DNA of 64,000 nt from Salinimicrobium terrae DSM 17865 (GCF_000424665.1 NZ_AUKI01000011.1:310001-374000), one strand, 5' to 3'; positions 51,400 through 61,108 are shown, counted from the first letter of the stretch. Numbers and translations: made by a program. The notes: generated by a model not told the origin, from the letters alone.

Positions 51400-51951
51400 A
51401 TGAAAAAGTCAATTTCAGGAGTAATTATTGAACTGCGTCAGGGAGATATCGCAAACCAGGTGGATTGTGAAGCTGTGGTGAATGCAGCAAATGCGAGGCT
51501 GGAAACCGGTGGCGGAGTGGCCGGAGCCATCCACCGTGCGGCAGGCTCAGGTCTTGTCAAAGAAGCGCAACCACTAGGACCTATAAAGCCGGGAGAAGCA
51601 GTAATTACGGGCGGTCATAATCTTCCAAATGAATATGTGATCCATTGTCTGGGGCCCGTTTACGGCCGGGATAAACCTGAACAGGAGCTACTTTCAAAAT
51701 GTTATAAAAATGCTCTCGTACTTGCCGAACAGAACAAGATAACATCTATCGCTTTTCCGGCCATTTCCACCGGCGTTTTCGGATATCCTGTTGAAGACGC
51801 TGCAAAAGTGGCTTTTTCAACAGTAATTGAGAAAATACATAATCTTCAGTATGTGAAGCAGATCGTTTTTGTACTCTTCAGCACTCAGGATCTGGAATTG
51901 CATGAAAGGGTTTTGGAGCAAACTTTACAGGGAAAGGATTATCCGGGGTAA
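51400..51951 (+). CDS. macro-domain protein (O-acetyl-ADP-ribose deacetylase-like)
   Basis: 183 residues, one macro domain. VIIELRQGDIANQVDCEAVVNAANARLETGGGVAGAIHRAAG is the ADP-ribose binding signature with the catalytic Asn/Asp region. GEAVITGGHNLPNEYVIHCLGPVYG and AFPAISTGVFGYPVEDAA follow, the latter being the distal phosphate loop. YmdB-like members deacetylate O-acetyl-ADP-ribose or remove ADP-ribose from proteins. A single gene, divergent from the SDR gene. Confidence 0.94.
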   Translation: MKKSISGVIIELRQGDIANQVDCEAVVNAANARLETGGGVAGAIHRAAGSGLVKEAQPLGPIKPGEAVITGGHNLPNEYVIHCLGPVYGRDKPEQELLSKCYKNALVLAEQNKITSIAFPAISTGVFGYPVEDAAKVAFSTVIEKIHNLQYVKQIVFVLFSTQDLELHERVLEQTLQGKDYPG

Positions 51952-52041
51952 CAGAAAAATTGCCATTCGTGACTTGGTTTCTCAGTTATCATATTATTAC
52001 ACAAACGGGGCTGAGAATATTCAAATCTTAAAATTTACTCT

Positions 52042-53037
52042 TTAAACTTTCACCACCATTTTGCCTACATTCTTCCCTTCAAAAAGACCTATAAAAGCTT
52101 CAGGAAGTTTTTCGAAGCCATCAACCACAGTTTCATCGTAATCCAAACTTCCATCCTTTAACCACGCACTTAACTGTCGTAAAGCCCGGCCGAAATCTTT
52201 CGCATGGTCGCGAATTAGGAATCCCTGCATTAGGGCTGTTTTCTTTATTAAAATACCTTCAGGACGGGGACCTGTAGGAACCTGGGTCTCATTGTAAAGG
52301 GAAATTGCGCCACAGTTTATTATTCGTGCGTCTTTGTTGATGGTCTGTAATACGGCATCAAGAATCTCGCCTCCCACATTATCAAAATACACGTCTACCC
52401 CGTCGGTACAGATGCGTCTTATAGCATCGGCCATATTTTCTTCCTTGTTATAGTTTAGTCCTTTATCGAAACCGAATTTCTCCTCTATATGGCCAACTTT
52501 TTCATCACTTCCTGCAATTCCAACAACCATACAGCCTTTGATCTTTCCGATTTGACCGGCTATGCTTCCAACTGCTCCGGCAGCACCCGAAACTACTAGA
52601 GTCTCTCCCGGCTTCAAATCCCCAATTTTATCCAATGCGAGAAAGGCTGTAAGACCGGTTAAGCCTAACAATCCCAAATATGCAGGTAAAGGTGCTAAAT
52701 CCCTGTCTATCCGGTTCAAACCTGTTCCGGCAGAAGTTTGAAGTTCTTTCCACTTCAACATTCCTGAGACAAATTCTCCTTTTTGAAAATTTTGATTTCG
52801 GGACTCCATCACCTCGGCAACAACCATAGATTCCATGGGTTCATTCAACTTAAATGGAGGTATGTAGGATGGCTCATTACGCATCCTCCCTCGGAGATAG
52901 GGATCCACAGAAATATAATGAGCCTTTAGAAGGACCTCTCCATCCCCGGGTTTTGGATCATTTTCTTCAATAATCTCAAAATCTGTTGTAGAAGGTCTTC
53001 CTGCCGGACGATTTCTGAAAAGTATAGTTTTACTCAT
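52042..53037 (-). CDS. zinc-independent NADP-dependent oxidoreductase (MDR superfamily)
   Basis: 331 residues, normal for the leukotriene B4 dehydrogenase/CurA-like branch. N-terminal FRNRPAGRPSTTDFEIIE, YISVDPYLRGRMR, cofactor motif SGAAGAVGSIAGQIGKIKGC, VDVYFDNVGGEILDAVL and GAISLYNE are typical. These enzymes reduce activated double bonds of enones with NADPH. No zinc ligands are present. A single gene. Confidence 0.93.
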   Translation of the reverse strand: MSKTILFRNRPAGRPSTTDFEIIEENDPKPGDGEVLLKAHYISVDPYLRGRMRNEPSYIPPFKLNEPMESMVVAEVMESRNQNFQKGEFVSGMLKWKELQTSAGTGLNRIDRDLAPLPAYLGLLGLTGLTAFLALDKIGDLKPGETLVVSGAAGAVGSIAGQIGKIKGCMVVGIAGSDEKVGHIEEKFGFDKGLNYNKEENMADAIRRICTDGVDVYFDNVGGEILDAVLQTINKDARIINCGAISLYNETQVPTGPRPEGILIKKTALMQGFLIRDHAKDFGRALRQLSAWLKDGSLDYDETVVDGFEKLPEAFIGLFEGKNVGKMVVKV

Positions 53038-53118
53038 AATTTTTCAATTTCAATTGGTTGGTTTAATCGGGGGAAAATTCAGAATTATTTAAAAATATGC
53101 CTGGTCGCACATTAGATA

Positions 53119-53162
53119 ATAAAAAGGTATAAAAAAACCTCCTTAGTTGCCTAAGGAGGTTT
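53119..53162 (-). terminator. terminator of rpsA
   Basis: AAACCTCCTTAG (53135-53146) pairs perfectly with CTAAGGAGGTTT (53151-53162). On the minus strand a T7 run follows, 26 bases after the rpsA stop. Confidence 0.9.
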
Positions 53163-53187
53163 GATTTATTTAGAAAAAATTTCAGGA

Positions 53188-55047
53188 TTATGATTTTCCT
53201 TCCATTTTATCTTTCAACGCCTGAAGTTCTGAGTTCACATCACCCATAGTGGTGCTGCTCTGAGCTTGTTGTGCAGCGGCTTTTTTCTGAGCCTGCTTTA
53301 CAATTTGCTGCTCTTCTTCCTTGTGAATAGCAGTATGAGATGCTACCACTCTCTTGAATTCTTTATTAAATTCAATGATCTGGAATTCTGCAGATTCTCC
53401 CTGCTTAAGTTTGCTTCCGTCTTCTTTCTCAAGGTGACGTTGCGGAACGAAGGCAGTGATATCTTCATTAAAGTCGATAGTCGCACCTTTGTCAACGATC
53501 TCTGTAATTGCAGCAGTGTGTGTAGTTCCTACAGCGAATTCAGTTTCGTATTTATCCCAGGGATTAGACTCTGTTTGCTTATGACCTAAGCTCAATTTAC
53601 GTCCTTCTACATCAAGTTCAAGAACTACAACGTCAAGCTTATCACCTACATTAGTAAATTCTGATGGATGCTTGATTTTCTTAGTCCATGAAAGGTCTGA
53701 GATATAGATAAGTCCGTCGATTCCTTCTTCAAGTTCAACGAATACTCCGAAGTTAGTAAAGTTACGAACGATACCGGTGTGTCTCGAACCTACAGGATAC
53801 TTTGAAGTGATATCAGTCCATGGGTCTGGCGTCAATTGCTTGATACCAAGAGACATTTTTCTGTCTTCACGATCTAAAGTAAGGATCTGTGCTTCAACCT
53901 CATCTCCAACGTTCACGAAGTCCTGAGCTGAACGCAGGTGCGTGCTCCATGACATTTCTGAAACGTGGATAAGACCTTCAACACCTTCGGCAACTTCGAT
54001 AAATGCACCGTAATCTGCGATTACAACTACTTTACCTTTTACTTTGTCGCCAATTTTAAGGTTCTCGTCAAGAGCTTCCCATGGGTGTTTGCTAAGCTGC
54101 TTAAGACCAAGCTGAATTCTTGTTTTAGCCTCATCAAAGTCAAGGATAACAACATTCAGTTTTTGATCAAGCTCAACGATCTCATTGGGATGGTTGATAC
54201 GAGACCAGCTAAGATCTGTAATGTGGACAAGTCCGTCAACACCTCCAAGGTCAACGAATACACCGTAAGAAGTAATGTTCTTAACAGTACCTTCAAGTAC
54301 CTGACCTTTTTCAAGCTGCCCAATGATTTCTTTTTTCTGCTCTTCGATATCTGCTTCGATAAGCGCTTTGTGAGAAACAACAACGTTCTTGAATTCGTGG
54401 TTAATTTTAACCACTTTGAATTCCATTGTTTTTCCAACGTATGCATCGTAGTCTCTAATTGGCTTCACATCGATTTGTGAACCAGGCAGGAAAGCTTCGA
54501 TACCAAATACGTCTACGATCATACCACCTTTAGTACGACACTTAACGTATCCATTAACGATAAGACTTTCGTCATGTGCTTTGTTCACACGATCCCATGC
54601 CATAATAACACGAGCCTTACGGTGAGAAAGGATCAACTGTCCTGTAGCATCTTCACGAACATCGATCAATACTTCTACCTCATCTCCAACTTTAAGATCT
54701 GGATTGTAACGGAACTCGTTAAGAGAGATCACACCTTCACTTTTTGCATTGATGTCGATAATCGCATCGCGATCTGTAAGGTTAATAACAGTTCCGGTAA
54801 CAACTTCATCATGTAAAGTGTCAACGAAATTTTCTGCTACAAGCTTTTCGAATTCTTCCAGCTTTTGATCGTCGATAGGATCAATTCCTTCTTCGTAGTT
54901 GTGCCAGTTGAATTCCTTTAAGAATTGCTCAGGATCTTGTTGCTGTACCTCTGCATCAGGTTGTGAGCTAGTCGCCATACCTGCTACGGGTTGAATTTCA
55001 GCGTTTTCAGAACCCTGAACTTCTTGATTTTTTGTTTCTTCAGCCAT
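53188..55047 (-). CDS. rpsA: 30S ribosomal protein S1
   Basis: 619 residues with six S1 (OB-fold) repeats: about 76-145 (GTVINLTDRDAIIDINAKSEG), 163-225, 245-315 (GTVKNITSYGVFVDLGGVDG), 332-400, 418-485 and 505-570. An N-terminal acidic and Gln-rich extension (1-70) and a low-complexity Gln/Ala tail complete it. S1 brings mRNA to the 30S subunit, important in Bacteroidota where Shine-Dalgarno pairing is rare. The promoter at 55170-55200 gives a leader of about 115 bases with three hairpins, a likely site of autoregulation. Confidence 0.97.
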   Translation of the reverse strand: MAEETKNQEVQGSENAEIQPVAGMATSSQPDAEVQQQDPEQFLKEFNWHNYEEGIDPIDDQKLEEFEKLVAENFVDTLHDEVVTGTVINLTDRDAIIDINAKSEGVISLNEFRYNPDLKVGDEVEVLIDVREDATGQLILSHRKARVIMAWDRVNKAHDESLIVNGYVKCRTKGGMIVDVFGIEAFLPGSQIDVKPIRDYDAYVGKTMEFKVVKINHEFKNVVVSHKALIEADIEEQKKEIIGQLEKGQVLEGTVKNITSYGVFVDLGGVDGLVHITDLSWSRINHPNEIVELDQKLNVVILDFDEAKTRIQLGLKQLSKHPWEALDENLKIGDKVKGKVVVIADYGAFIEVAEGVEGLIHVSEMSWSTHLRSAQDFVNVGDEVEAQILTLDREDRKMSLGIKQLTPDPWTDITSKYPVGSRHTGIVRNFTNFGVFVELEEGIDGLIYISDLSWTKKIKHPSEFTNVGDKLDVVVLELDVEGRKLSLGHKQTESNPWDKYETEFAVGTTHTAAITEIVDKGATIDFNEDITAFVPQRHLEKEDGSKLKQGESAEFQIIEFNKEFKRVVASHTAIHKEEEQQIVKQAQKKAAAQQAQSSTTMGDVNSELQALKDKMEGKS

Positions 55048-55074
55048 TGCTGATCATTAATTTGTATCCTGTAT

Positions 55075-55165
55075 TCTTCCGGAAGATGCTTGCAATAAAA
55101 GAACACAGAAGTGTTTATAATATTGATTTTCAATCCTTTTAGTCCTCCGACCTATTGCTAAAAGG
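55075..55165 (-). promoter_or_regulatory. structured 5' leader of rpsA with three hairpins
   Basis: On the minus strand: CCTTTTAG/CTAAAAGG (55165-55158 with 55142-55135), with a 15-base loop holding GGAGGA at the very 5' end; AACAC/GTGTT with loop TTCT (55115-55102); and the palindrome TCTTCCGGAAGA (55086-55075). The arrangement recalls the multi-hairpin rpsA leader through which S1 represses itself in gammaproteobacteria. Confidence 0.5.
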
Positions 55166-55169
55166 AGCG

Positions 55170-55200
55170 CAAAAATACGAATATTTTTTACAATTAACAA
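55170..55200 (-). promoter_or_regulatory. promoter TTG-N20-TATTTTTG of rpsA
   Basis: Minus-strand TTG (55200-55198), a 20-base spacer and TATTTTTG (55177-55170) match the Bacteroidota consensus. The start is expected near 55163-55165. Confidence 0.65.
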
Positions 55201-55324
55201 TGTAGATATGAGATTTTAGATGTGAGAAATGAGATTGAAGGAATTGGATATTGTAGATTGTATAATGTTGCTCCAAAACAGATCTTTAAACCAAATTTCC
55301 GTAGATCTCACAGATTCCCACAGA

Positions 55325-55356
55325 TCTTCAAATTCTCAAATCTTCAAATTCTCAAA
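55325..55356. repeat. tandem 16-bp direct repeat
   Basis: Two exact copies of TCTTCAAATTCTCAAA, head to tail, in the spacer between cmk and rpsA. Probably a slippage product. Confidence 0.8.
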
Positions 55357-55392
55357 TTTTTTATTTGGAATTTGGCGCTTATAATTTGGAAT

Positions 55393-56088
55393 CTAATTTT
55401 TGCTAATTGCCTCCTTATACAACTCAAGGATCTTCTCGAATTGCCCCGTTAAGCTGAGGTGGGAATTATCTATTTCTTTAGCATCTTCGGCTTTGACGAG
55501 TGGAGAATCTTCTCTCGTGGTGTCTAAAAGATCTCTTTCTTCCACATTTTCCAGAACTTCTTTATAGGTCACATCTTCTCCCCTTTCAGAAAGTTCCTTA
55601 AATCTTCGCTGCGCACGTTCTTCAGCACTGGCGGTCATGAAGATTTTGAGTTCGGCATCGGGAAATACTACCGTACCAATGTCGCGACCGTCCATGACTA
55701 TACCTTTCTCCCTCCCCATTTCCTGCTGTTGAGCAACCAGCATTTCTCTTACTTCCGGCACAGCGGCCACCTTACTTACATATTGAGATACTTCCATTTG
55801 CCTTATCTCCTTTTCCACATTTTCGTTGTTCAGATACATTTCTCCAAAACCCACTTCAGGGTTAAAGATAAACTTCAGCTTAATGAGAGAAAGATCAGCC
55901 ACCAATGCATCTTTATCAAAATTTAATTGTGAAATGTAGTTCTTTCGAAGAGCATAAAGTGTCACTGCCCTGTACATCGCGCCTGTATCAACATAAACAT
56001 AGCCTAGTTCCTTGGCCAGCTGTTTAGCTACAGTGCTTTTCCCTGTTGATGAAAACCCGTCTATCGCAATGGTGATCTTTTTCGTCAT
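55393..56088 (-). CDS. cmk: (d)CMP kinase
   Basis: 231 residues, the normal length. It phosphorylates CMP and dCMP for nucleotide recycling. The P-loop reads IDGFSSTGKSTVAKQLAKELG (GFSSTGKS at about 10-17, where most members have GPAGSGKS). DTGAMYRAVTLYAL, MDGRDIGTVVFPDAELKIFMTAS and ERAQRRFKE are diagnostic. cmk and rpsA are neighbours in many bacteria, as here, separated by the 345-base spacer. Confidence 0.95.
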   Translation of the reverse strand: MTKKITIAIDGFSSTGKSTVAKQLAKELGYVYVDTGAMYRAVTLYALRKNYISQLNFDKDALVADLSLIKLKFIFNPEVGFGEMYLNNENVEKEIRQMEVSQYVSKVAAVPEVREMLVAQQQEMGREKGIVMDGRDIGTVVFPDAELKIFMTASAEERAQRRFKELSERGEDVTYKEVLENVEERDLLDTTREDSPLVKAEDAKEIDNSHLSLTGQFEKILELYKEAISKN

Positions 56089-56130
56089 AACTTAGAGTTC
56101 TTCAGCTAAAAATATCAAGAGATAAGGTCT

Positions 56131-56147
56131 CAAAAATGGCATTTTTA
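56131..56147. repeat. palindrome CAAAAATGGCATTTTTA upstream of cmk
   Basis: The third copy of the 7-3-7 A/T palindrome seen after kdsB and the helicase gene, with one arm mismatch. It lies between the lon terminator and cmk. Confidence 0.45.
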
Positions 56148-56204
56148 GCACCTTAACAAAAATAAACATTCAAAGCAGGTTTTAAAGAAAAACCTCCCTA
56201 AATA

Positions 56205-56236
56205 AAAAAGACTCCGGAATTTCCGGAGCCTTTTTA
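56205..56236 (-). terminator. terminator of lon
   Basis: CTCCGGAA (56212-56219) pairs with TTCCGGAG (56221-56228), flanked by A and T runs. On the minus strand it follows the lon stop by about 15 bases. Confidence 0.8.
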
Positions 56237-56248
56237 AAAAAATTGAAA

Positions 56249-58699
56249 CTATAATTTTTTGGGATTCTTCACCTTTTCATCAAGAATGGCCAGCTTAATA
56301 ACTTCTGACATTTCCTTGACGTAATGGAAAGTAAGACCTTTACGGTATTCCTCCTTAATTTCATCAATATCCCTTCGGTTTTCCACACAAAGGATGAGCT
56401 CCTTAATATGAGCCCTTTTTGCAGCGAGAATCTTTTCTTTGATTCCCCCAACCGGAAGTACTTTTCCCCGTAAAGTAATCTCACCGGTCATGGCTATACT
56501 TTTCTTAACCTTACGCTGGGTAAACAGCGAAACCAGGGATGTCAACATCGTAATACCTGCACTTGGGCCGTCTTTAGGGGTTGCTCCCTCGGGCACGTGA
56601 ATGTGTACATTGTACTTCTCCATGACTTCGGGATCTATTCCGAGTTCCTCGGCATTACCTTTAATATACTCCAGAGCAATGGTAGCCGACTCTTTCATCA
56701 CCTTCCCAAGGTTACCTGTAATATTAAGAGTTCCTTTTCCTTTAGAAAGAATTGATTCAATAAAAAGAATATCGCCTCCCACCTGGGTCCAGGCAAGTCC
56801 TGTAACAACCCCGGCAGTTTCGTTATCTTCATATTTATCACGCTCCAGTTTAGGGCTTCCGAGCACATCAAGAATATCTGAGTCCTTTATCTTTTTGTTG
56901 TACTCCTCTTCCATCGCAATATTCTTGGCTGCATGTCTCACCATTTTTGCGATTTGTTTCTCAAGGCTTCTCACACCCGACTCACGGGTATAACCTTCAA
57001 CTATTTTCTCAAGCTGCTTTTTTCCAATTTTGAGATTTTCTTTTGTAAGACCGTGTTCTTCCAATTGCTTCGGAAGCAAATGTTGCCTTGCAATTTCTAC
57101 CTTCTCTTCTATAGTGTAACCGGTTACGTTAATGATCTCCATCCTGTCCCGAAGAGCAGGCTGAATCGGACTCAGGTTATTTGCTGTAGCAATGAACATC
57201 ACTTTAGACAAATCAAACGGCATTTCCAGAAAGTTATCATGGAATTCACTGTTTTGTTCCGGATCCAAAACTTCGAGTAAAGCAGAAGATGGATCCCCGC
57301 TATGACCAATGCTTAGCTTATCTATCTCATCCAGTACAAAAACCGGATTGCTTGTACCTGCCTTTTTAAGGGATTGAATAATCCTTCCCGGCATGGCTCC
57401 TATATAAGTTTTTCTGTGCCCTCTAATTTCAGCTTCATCACGAAGACCACCTAAGGAAACACGTACATATTCTCTTCCCAAAGCTTCGGCTACAGAACGA
57501 CCAAGACTAGTTTTACCAACTCCCGGAGGCCCATAAAGACAAAGAATCGGGGACTTCATATCGTTTCTGATTTTCAGCACAGCCAGGTACTCGATGATCC
57601 TTTTCTTTACATCTTCAAGACCATAATGATCACGATCAAGGATACGTTGGGCGCGCTTAAGGTCAAACTTATCTTTGCTGAAGTCATTCCAGGGAAGATC
57701 AAGGAACAAGTCTAGGTAATTCCGCTGAATCGAATACTCAGCCACCTGCGGATTCATCCGCTGCATTTTTGCAAGTTCTTTGTTGAAATGTTCCTGTATA
57801 TCTTCGTTCCATTTCTTCTTTTTTGCACGCGCACGCATCTCCTCGACTTCGCCTTCGTGAGAAACGCCACCCAGTTCTTCCTGAATAGTTTTCATTTGCT
57901 GGTGAAGAAAATATTCCCGCTGCTGCTGGCTCATATCACTCTGCACCTTGCTCTGGATATCATTTCTAAGCTCCAGTTTGTGGTACTCCACATTCATAAA
58001 CTTGAGCGTGGAAAGAGCGCGATCCTTAAGATCATTAGTTTCGAGTAACTTCTGCTTTTCTTCCACAGAAAGATTCATGTTGGAAGAAACAAAATTGATA
58101 AGGAACGAGGGACTCTCAATATTCTGGATAGCAAAAGAAGCTTCCGAAGGAATATTCGGGCTGTTCTTTATAATTTGTAAAGCCAGTTCTTTTATAGAAT
58201 CTATAATTGCTCCGAATTCCTCATTTTCCTGTGCGGGACGTGCCTCGGGAACTTCTATGATTTTTGCCTTTAAAAAAGGTTTATCGGAGATTACTTCATC
58301 TATTTCAAAGCGCTTTTTCCCCTGGATAATTACAGTTGTATTTCCATCGGGCATTTTAAGGACCCTGAGTATTCGTGCAACTACTCCAACTTTATTAATA
58401 TCTTTTGCAGCCGGATTCTCTACCTTCTCATCTTTTTGGGAAACTACTCCAATTACCTTTGTATCGTTGTTAGCTTCATTGATTAATTTAATGGAGGCAT
58501 CACGACCTGCCGTAATAGGAATAACCACACCGGGAAAAAGCACTGTATTCCTCAATGGTAAAATAGGTAGTACTTCCGGGAGGTCTTCTTTGTTTATTTC
58601 TTCTTCATCTTCGGGGGTCATCAAGGGAATCAACTCCGCATCTTCATCTATTCCCTGTAATGACAGACTGTCAAGGTTTGTAAATTTTGTTCTGCCCAT
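56249..58699 (-). CDS. lon: ATP-dependent protease La
   Basis: 816 residues, the usual LonA size. An N-terminal LON substrate-binding domain (about 40-240, [19 protein letters not shown]), a coiled middle, the AAA+ domain with Walker [16 protein letters not shown] (about 389-403) and Walker [11 protein letters not shown], and the C-terminal protease domain with the Ser-Lys dyad: [10 protein letters not shown] carries the catalytic Ser, and [19 protein letters not shown] the Lys. It degrades misfolded and regulatory proteins in the cytosol. It is divergent from the ECF sigma operon. Confidence 0.98.
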   Translation of the reverse strand: MGRTKFTNLDSLSLQGIDEDAELIPLMTPEDEEEINKEDLPEVLPILPLRNTVLFPGVVIPITAGRDASIKLINEANNDTKVIGVVSQKDEKVENPAAKDINKVGVVARILRVLKMPDGNTTVIIQGKKRFEIDEVISDKPFLKAKIIEVPEARPAQENEEFGAIIDSIKELALQIIKNSPNIPSEASFAIQNIESPSFLINFVSSNMNLSVEEKQKLLETNDLKDRALSTLKFMNVEYHKLELRNDIQSKVQSDMSQQQREYFLHQQMKTIQEELGGVSHEGEVEEMRARAKKKKWNEDIQEHFNKELAKMQRMNPQVAEYSIQRNYLDLFLDLPWNDFSKDKFDLKRAQRILDRDHYGLEDVKKRIIEYLAVLKIRNDMKSPILCLYGPPGVGKTSLGRSVAEALGREYVRVSLGGLRDEAEIRGHRKTYIGAMPGRIIQSLKKAGTSNPVFVLDEIDKLSIGHSGDPSSALLEVLDPEQNSEFHDNFLEMPFDLSKVMFIATANNLSPIQPALRDRMEIINVTGYTIEEKVEIARQHLLPKQLEEHGLTKENLKIGKKQLEKIVEGYTRESGVRSLEKQIAKMVRHAAKNIAMEEEYNKKIKDSDILDVLGSPKLERDKYEDNETAGVVTGLAWTQVGGDILFIESILSKGKGTLNITGNLGKVMKESATIALEYIKGNAEELGIDPEVMEKYNVHIHVPEGATPKDGPSAGITMLTSLVSLFTQRKVKKSIAMTGEITLRGKVLPVGGIKEKILAAKRAHIKELILCVENRRDIDEIKEEYRKGLTFHYVKEMSEVIKLAILDEKVKNPKKL

Positions 58700-58916
58700 A
58701 TCTGTTTTTAAGTCAAACTGTCATTGCAGTTTTTATATCATTAATTTGCAAGTTACTTTAATACCTTTACTTTCAACGTAAATCAGGCATTTAAAGCACA
58801 TTCTTCGGGCATTAATTCAATTGTTATGCCACGTAAAGAAAAAATTTTAAAAGAAATTTTTTTGAAACTGTAACAATTTGAAATCCATCCTATCTTTACT
58901 ATAAAGCGTTAATATC

Positions 58917-59477
58917 TTGACACTAACCACCACACATATTGATGAGCTTTTGGAGAAATGTCGTCGGGGGGACGAACGTGCTCAAATGAAAATTTACAAG
59001 AAGTACAGCAAAGCAATGTACAACGTGGCGCTGCGCATTGTAAAGGATTCGGCCGAAGCTGAAGACATCATGCAGGAATGTTTTTTAAAGGCCTTCGACA
59101 AACTTGAAACCTTTGAAGGAACCTCCACATTTGGGGCATGGCTTAAGAAGATTGTGGTCAATCACAGTATAGGGATTTATAACAAAAATACCCGCCACAC
59201 CGAAGTTCGGTATGAAGATCAATTCAAACATGCTGCAGATGATTCGGAAGGAATTGCTTCAGAAGAAGAAGAGCAAAACCCAAAAGTAAAAATGATCTTA
59301 AAAACAATGGAATCATTAAAAGAAAATTACCGCGTGGCATTAACCCTTCATTTGATTGAAGGCTATGATTACGAGGAAATCTGTGAAATTCTGAATATCA
59401 CCTACGCCAATTGCAGAACAACAATTTCACGGGCAAAAGAAAGCCTACGCACCAAATTACTGAGCTATGAAAACTAA
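58917..59477 (+). CDS. ECF-type RNA polymerase sigma factor (TTG start)
   Basis: 186 residues from a TTG start (MTLTTTHIDELLEKCRRGDERAQ). The next in-frame ATG would remove part of region 2, so TTG is preferred. Region 2 is YKKYSKAMYNVALRIVKDSAEAEDIMQECFLKAFDKLETFEGTSTFGAWLKKIVVNHSI (split here for reading as about 26-85). Region 4 is LKENYRVALTLHLIEGYDYEEICEILNITYANCRTTISRAKESLR (about 130-175). Its end overlaps the downstream anti-sigma-like gene by 11 bases. TATCTTTA at 58891-58898 is a near match to the -7 element. It heads a four-gene envelope operon. Confidence 0.9.
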   Translation: MTLTTTHIDELLEKCRRGDERAQMKIYKKYSKAMYNVALRIVKDSAEAEDIMQECFLKAFDKLETFEGTSTFGAWLKKIVVNHSIGIYNKNTRHTEVRYEDQFKHAADDSEGIASEEEEQNPKVKMILKTMESLKENYRVALTLHLIEGYDYEEICEILNITYANCRTTISRAKESLRTKLLSYEN

Positions 59478-60030
59478 TAATGACTTAAAAGACCTTTTTG
59501 AGGGACTGGATTTCGACATTGCCGAACCATCTTCCAGCCATGAAGACCGGTTTCGGGAAAAACTAAGGCAAAGGCCTCAAAAGAAAAAACCACAGCACAA
59601 TGGAGTGATAAATATGTGGGTGCCTGTTATGGCTATAGCGGCAAGTTTTCTAGTAGCCGTGTTAATTTTTCAGGGAGTCTTTACTTATCCCTTTTCACAG
59701 GAGCAGAAGTTGGCAAATGTGTCACCCGAGATGAAGCAAACACAGGATTTCTATTCCTCGGTCATTAGAACAGAACTCGCTGCAATACAGGAGCAAAAAT
59801 CTCCCGAGACCGAAGCAGTGATTAATGATGCTTTAGCTCAACTGGAGATACTGGAAAAAGATTATGAAAAACTGGAAAAAGATCTTGGAGAAAGCGGACA
59901 GGATCAAAGAGTGATCTTTGCTATGATCACCAATTTTCAAAAAAGAATTGACCTTTTAAAAATGGTCGTTGAAAAAGTTAATGAAATAAACACCCTAAAT
60001 AACAACAGTCATGAAAACAATACTATATAA
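59467..60030 (+). CDS. putative anti-sigma factor, single-pass membrane protein
   Basis: 187 residues. The cytosolic N-terminus (1-48) has DLFEGLDFDIAEPSSSHEDRFREKLRQR, of the HExRFxxKL type common in Bacteroidota anti-sigma proteins. One membrane segment (51-70) follows, then a periplasmic coiled coil (about 105-180) rich in Glu/Lys/Leu. There is no zinc HCC motif. Overlap of 11 bases with the sigma gene and 20 bases with the next gene shows tight coupling. The role as anti-sigma factor is inferred from position and topology. Confidence 0.75.
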   Translation: MKTNNDLKDLFEGLDFDIAEPSSSHEDRFREKLRQRPQKKKPQHNGVINMWVPVMAIAASFLVAVLIFQGVFTYPFSQEQKLANVSPEMKQTQDFYSSVIRTELAAIQEQKSPETEAVINDALAQLEILEKDYEKLEKDLGESGQDQRVIFAMITNFQKRIDLLKMVVEKVNEINTLNNNSHENNTI

Positions 60031-61108
60031 AGCTTTGATCGTTTTCTTTCTTATCCCGGCAATAGCCTGTGCAGAAGGAGATCTTAAAGGAAAATACACC
60101 AAAACAAAAAAAATTAAAAAAGATTTTAGCGTATCTCCCAATGACATGCTCAAGATCACCAACAGCTATGGTAATATTGATATTGTCACTTGGGATCAAA
60201 ACCGGGTAGAGATCGAAGTCATTGTTCGTACCAACGGCAACGATGAGGAAAAAGTTGAGGAACGCCTGCGGGAAATAGACGTGGCTTTTAATCAATCTGG
60301 CGGACAGGTAACTGCAAAAACGCTGCTTGAAAAGGATAACAATAATTCTTTTTGGGGAAGTCTTTTCGGATTAAATAACAGTAATGTCAATATGGAGATC
60401 AACTACAGAGTGAAAGCTCCGGTCACCAACCGGGTGGATCTCTCCAATGACTACGGCAGCATCAACCTGGACAAGCTTAAAGGGGATGCTCAAATTTCAG
60501 CGGACTACGGAAAGCTCATGATAGGTGAGCTCCACGGAAATAACAATCAATTGGATTTTGACTACACCCGAAACAGCAGTATTGGGTATGTAAAGCGTGC
60601 AAAGATCAATGCAGATTATTCTGAGTTCACAATAGACGAAGCAGGAACTTTGGATTTGAGTGCAGATTACACAGATTCCAATATACACAAAGTTGAGAAC
60701 CTAAGTTTTAACAACGATTATGGGTCTTTAAAAGTAGAAAGATTAAAAAATATAAAAGGAGAAGGTGATTATCTGGGAATAAAATTAGGTCTTGTATACG
60801 GCATCCTGGACATCAACATGGATTACGGTTCTCTTGTAGTTCAAAAGATCATGCCGAGCTTTAAAGACATCAATATCAATAGTGACTATACAGGAGTTAA
60901 GTTAGGATATGACAAAGGAGCTCCCTTTATGTTTGAAGTGAAAACGGCTTATGGAGGAGTAAATGGAATAAATAACAGTAACTTTACTGTAAACAAACGC
61001 AACCAGGGCGGGAGCGATAATTATTACCAGGGCTATTATTTAAATGAAAATACAGGAGGGAGAATTTCTGTAGATTCAAGCTATGGCAGCGTTTCATTTA
61101 CCAATTAG
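60011..61108 (+). CDS. exported beta-helix protein of DUF4097 type
   Basis: 365 residues with a signal peptide (cleavage near CAEG). The mature part is a repeated beta pattern with recurrent DYGS/ADYG/DYT motifs about every 20 residues (NDYGSINLDKL, SADYGKLMIGEL, NNDYGSLKVERL, NMDYGSLVVQKI, DSSYGSVSFTN), as in DUF4097 surface or periplasmic beta-solenoids. It overlaps the anti-sigma gene by 20 bases. Together with the next gene it is probably the output or sensor of the sigma system. Confidence 0.82.
   Translation: MKTILYKALIVFFLIPAIACAEGDLKGKYTKTKKIKKDFSVSPNDMLKITNSYGNIDIVTWDQNRVEIEVIVRTNGNDEEKVEERLREIDVAFNQSGGQVTAKTLLEKDNNNSFWGSLFGLNNSNVNMEINYRVKAPVTNRVDLSNDYGSINLDKLKGDAQISADYGKLMIGELHGNNNQLDFDYTRNSSIGYVKRAKINADYSEFTIDEAGTLDLSADYTDSNIHKVENLSFNNDYGSLKVERLKNIKGEGDYLGIKLGLVYGILDINMDYGSLVVQKIMPSFKDININSDYTGVKLGYDKGAPFMFEVKTAYGGVNGINNSNFTVNKRNQGGSDNYYQGYYLNENTGGRISVDSSYGSVSFTN

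Larger units (their letters stand above)
55048..55392. other. 345-base spacer upstream of rpsA
   Basis: It holds the rpsA leader and promoter (55048-55200), then low-complexity sequence with a perfect tandem 16-bp repeat TCTTCAAATTCTCAAA at 55325-55356 and repeated AATTTGGAATTT-like words near 55360-55400. A 76-codon plus-strand frame at 55222 crosses this low-complexity DNA into cmk and is not considered a gene. Confidence 0.5.

Noticed and set aside
53965-54480. 171-codon plus-strand frame antisense to rpsA
   Set aside because: It covers conserved S1 domains; the Asn/Phe-rich translation is typical of antisense shadow.
55222-55452. 76-codon plus-strand frame between rpsA and cmk
   Set aside because: It is built from low-complexity tandem words (TTCAAATTCTCAAA) and runs into cmk in antisense.
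57948-58781. 277-codon plus-strand frame antisense to lon
   Set aside because: It lies wholly over the highly conserved N-terminal half of lon and its promoter region; the translation is low-complexity and Ser/Phe-rich with no recognisable domain.
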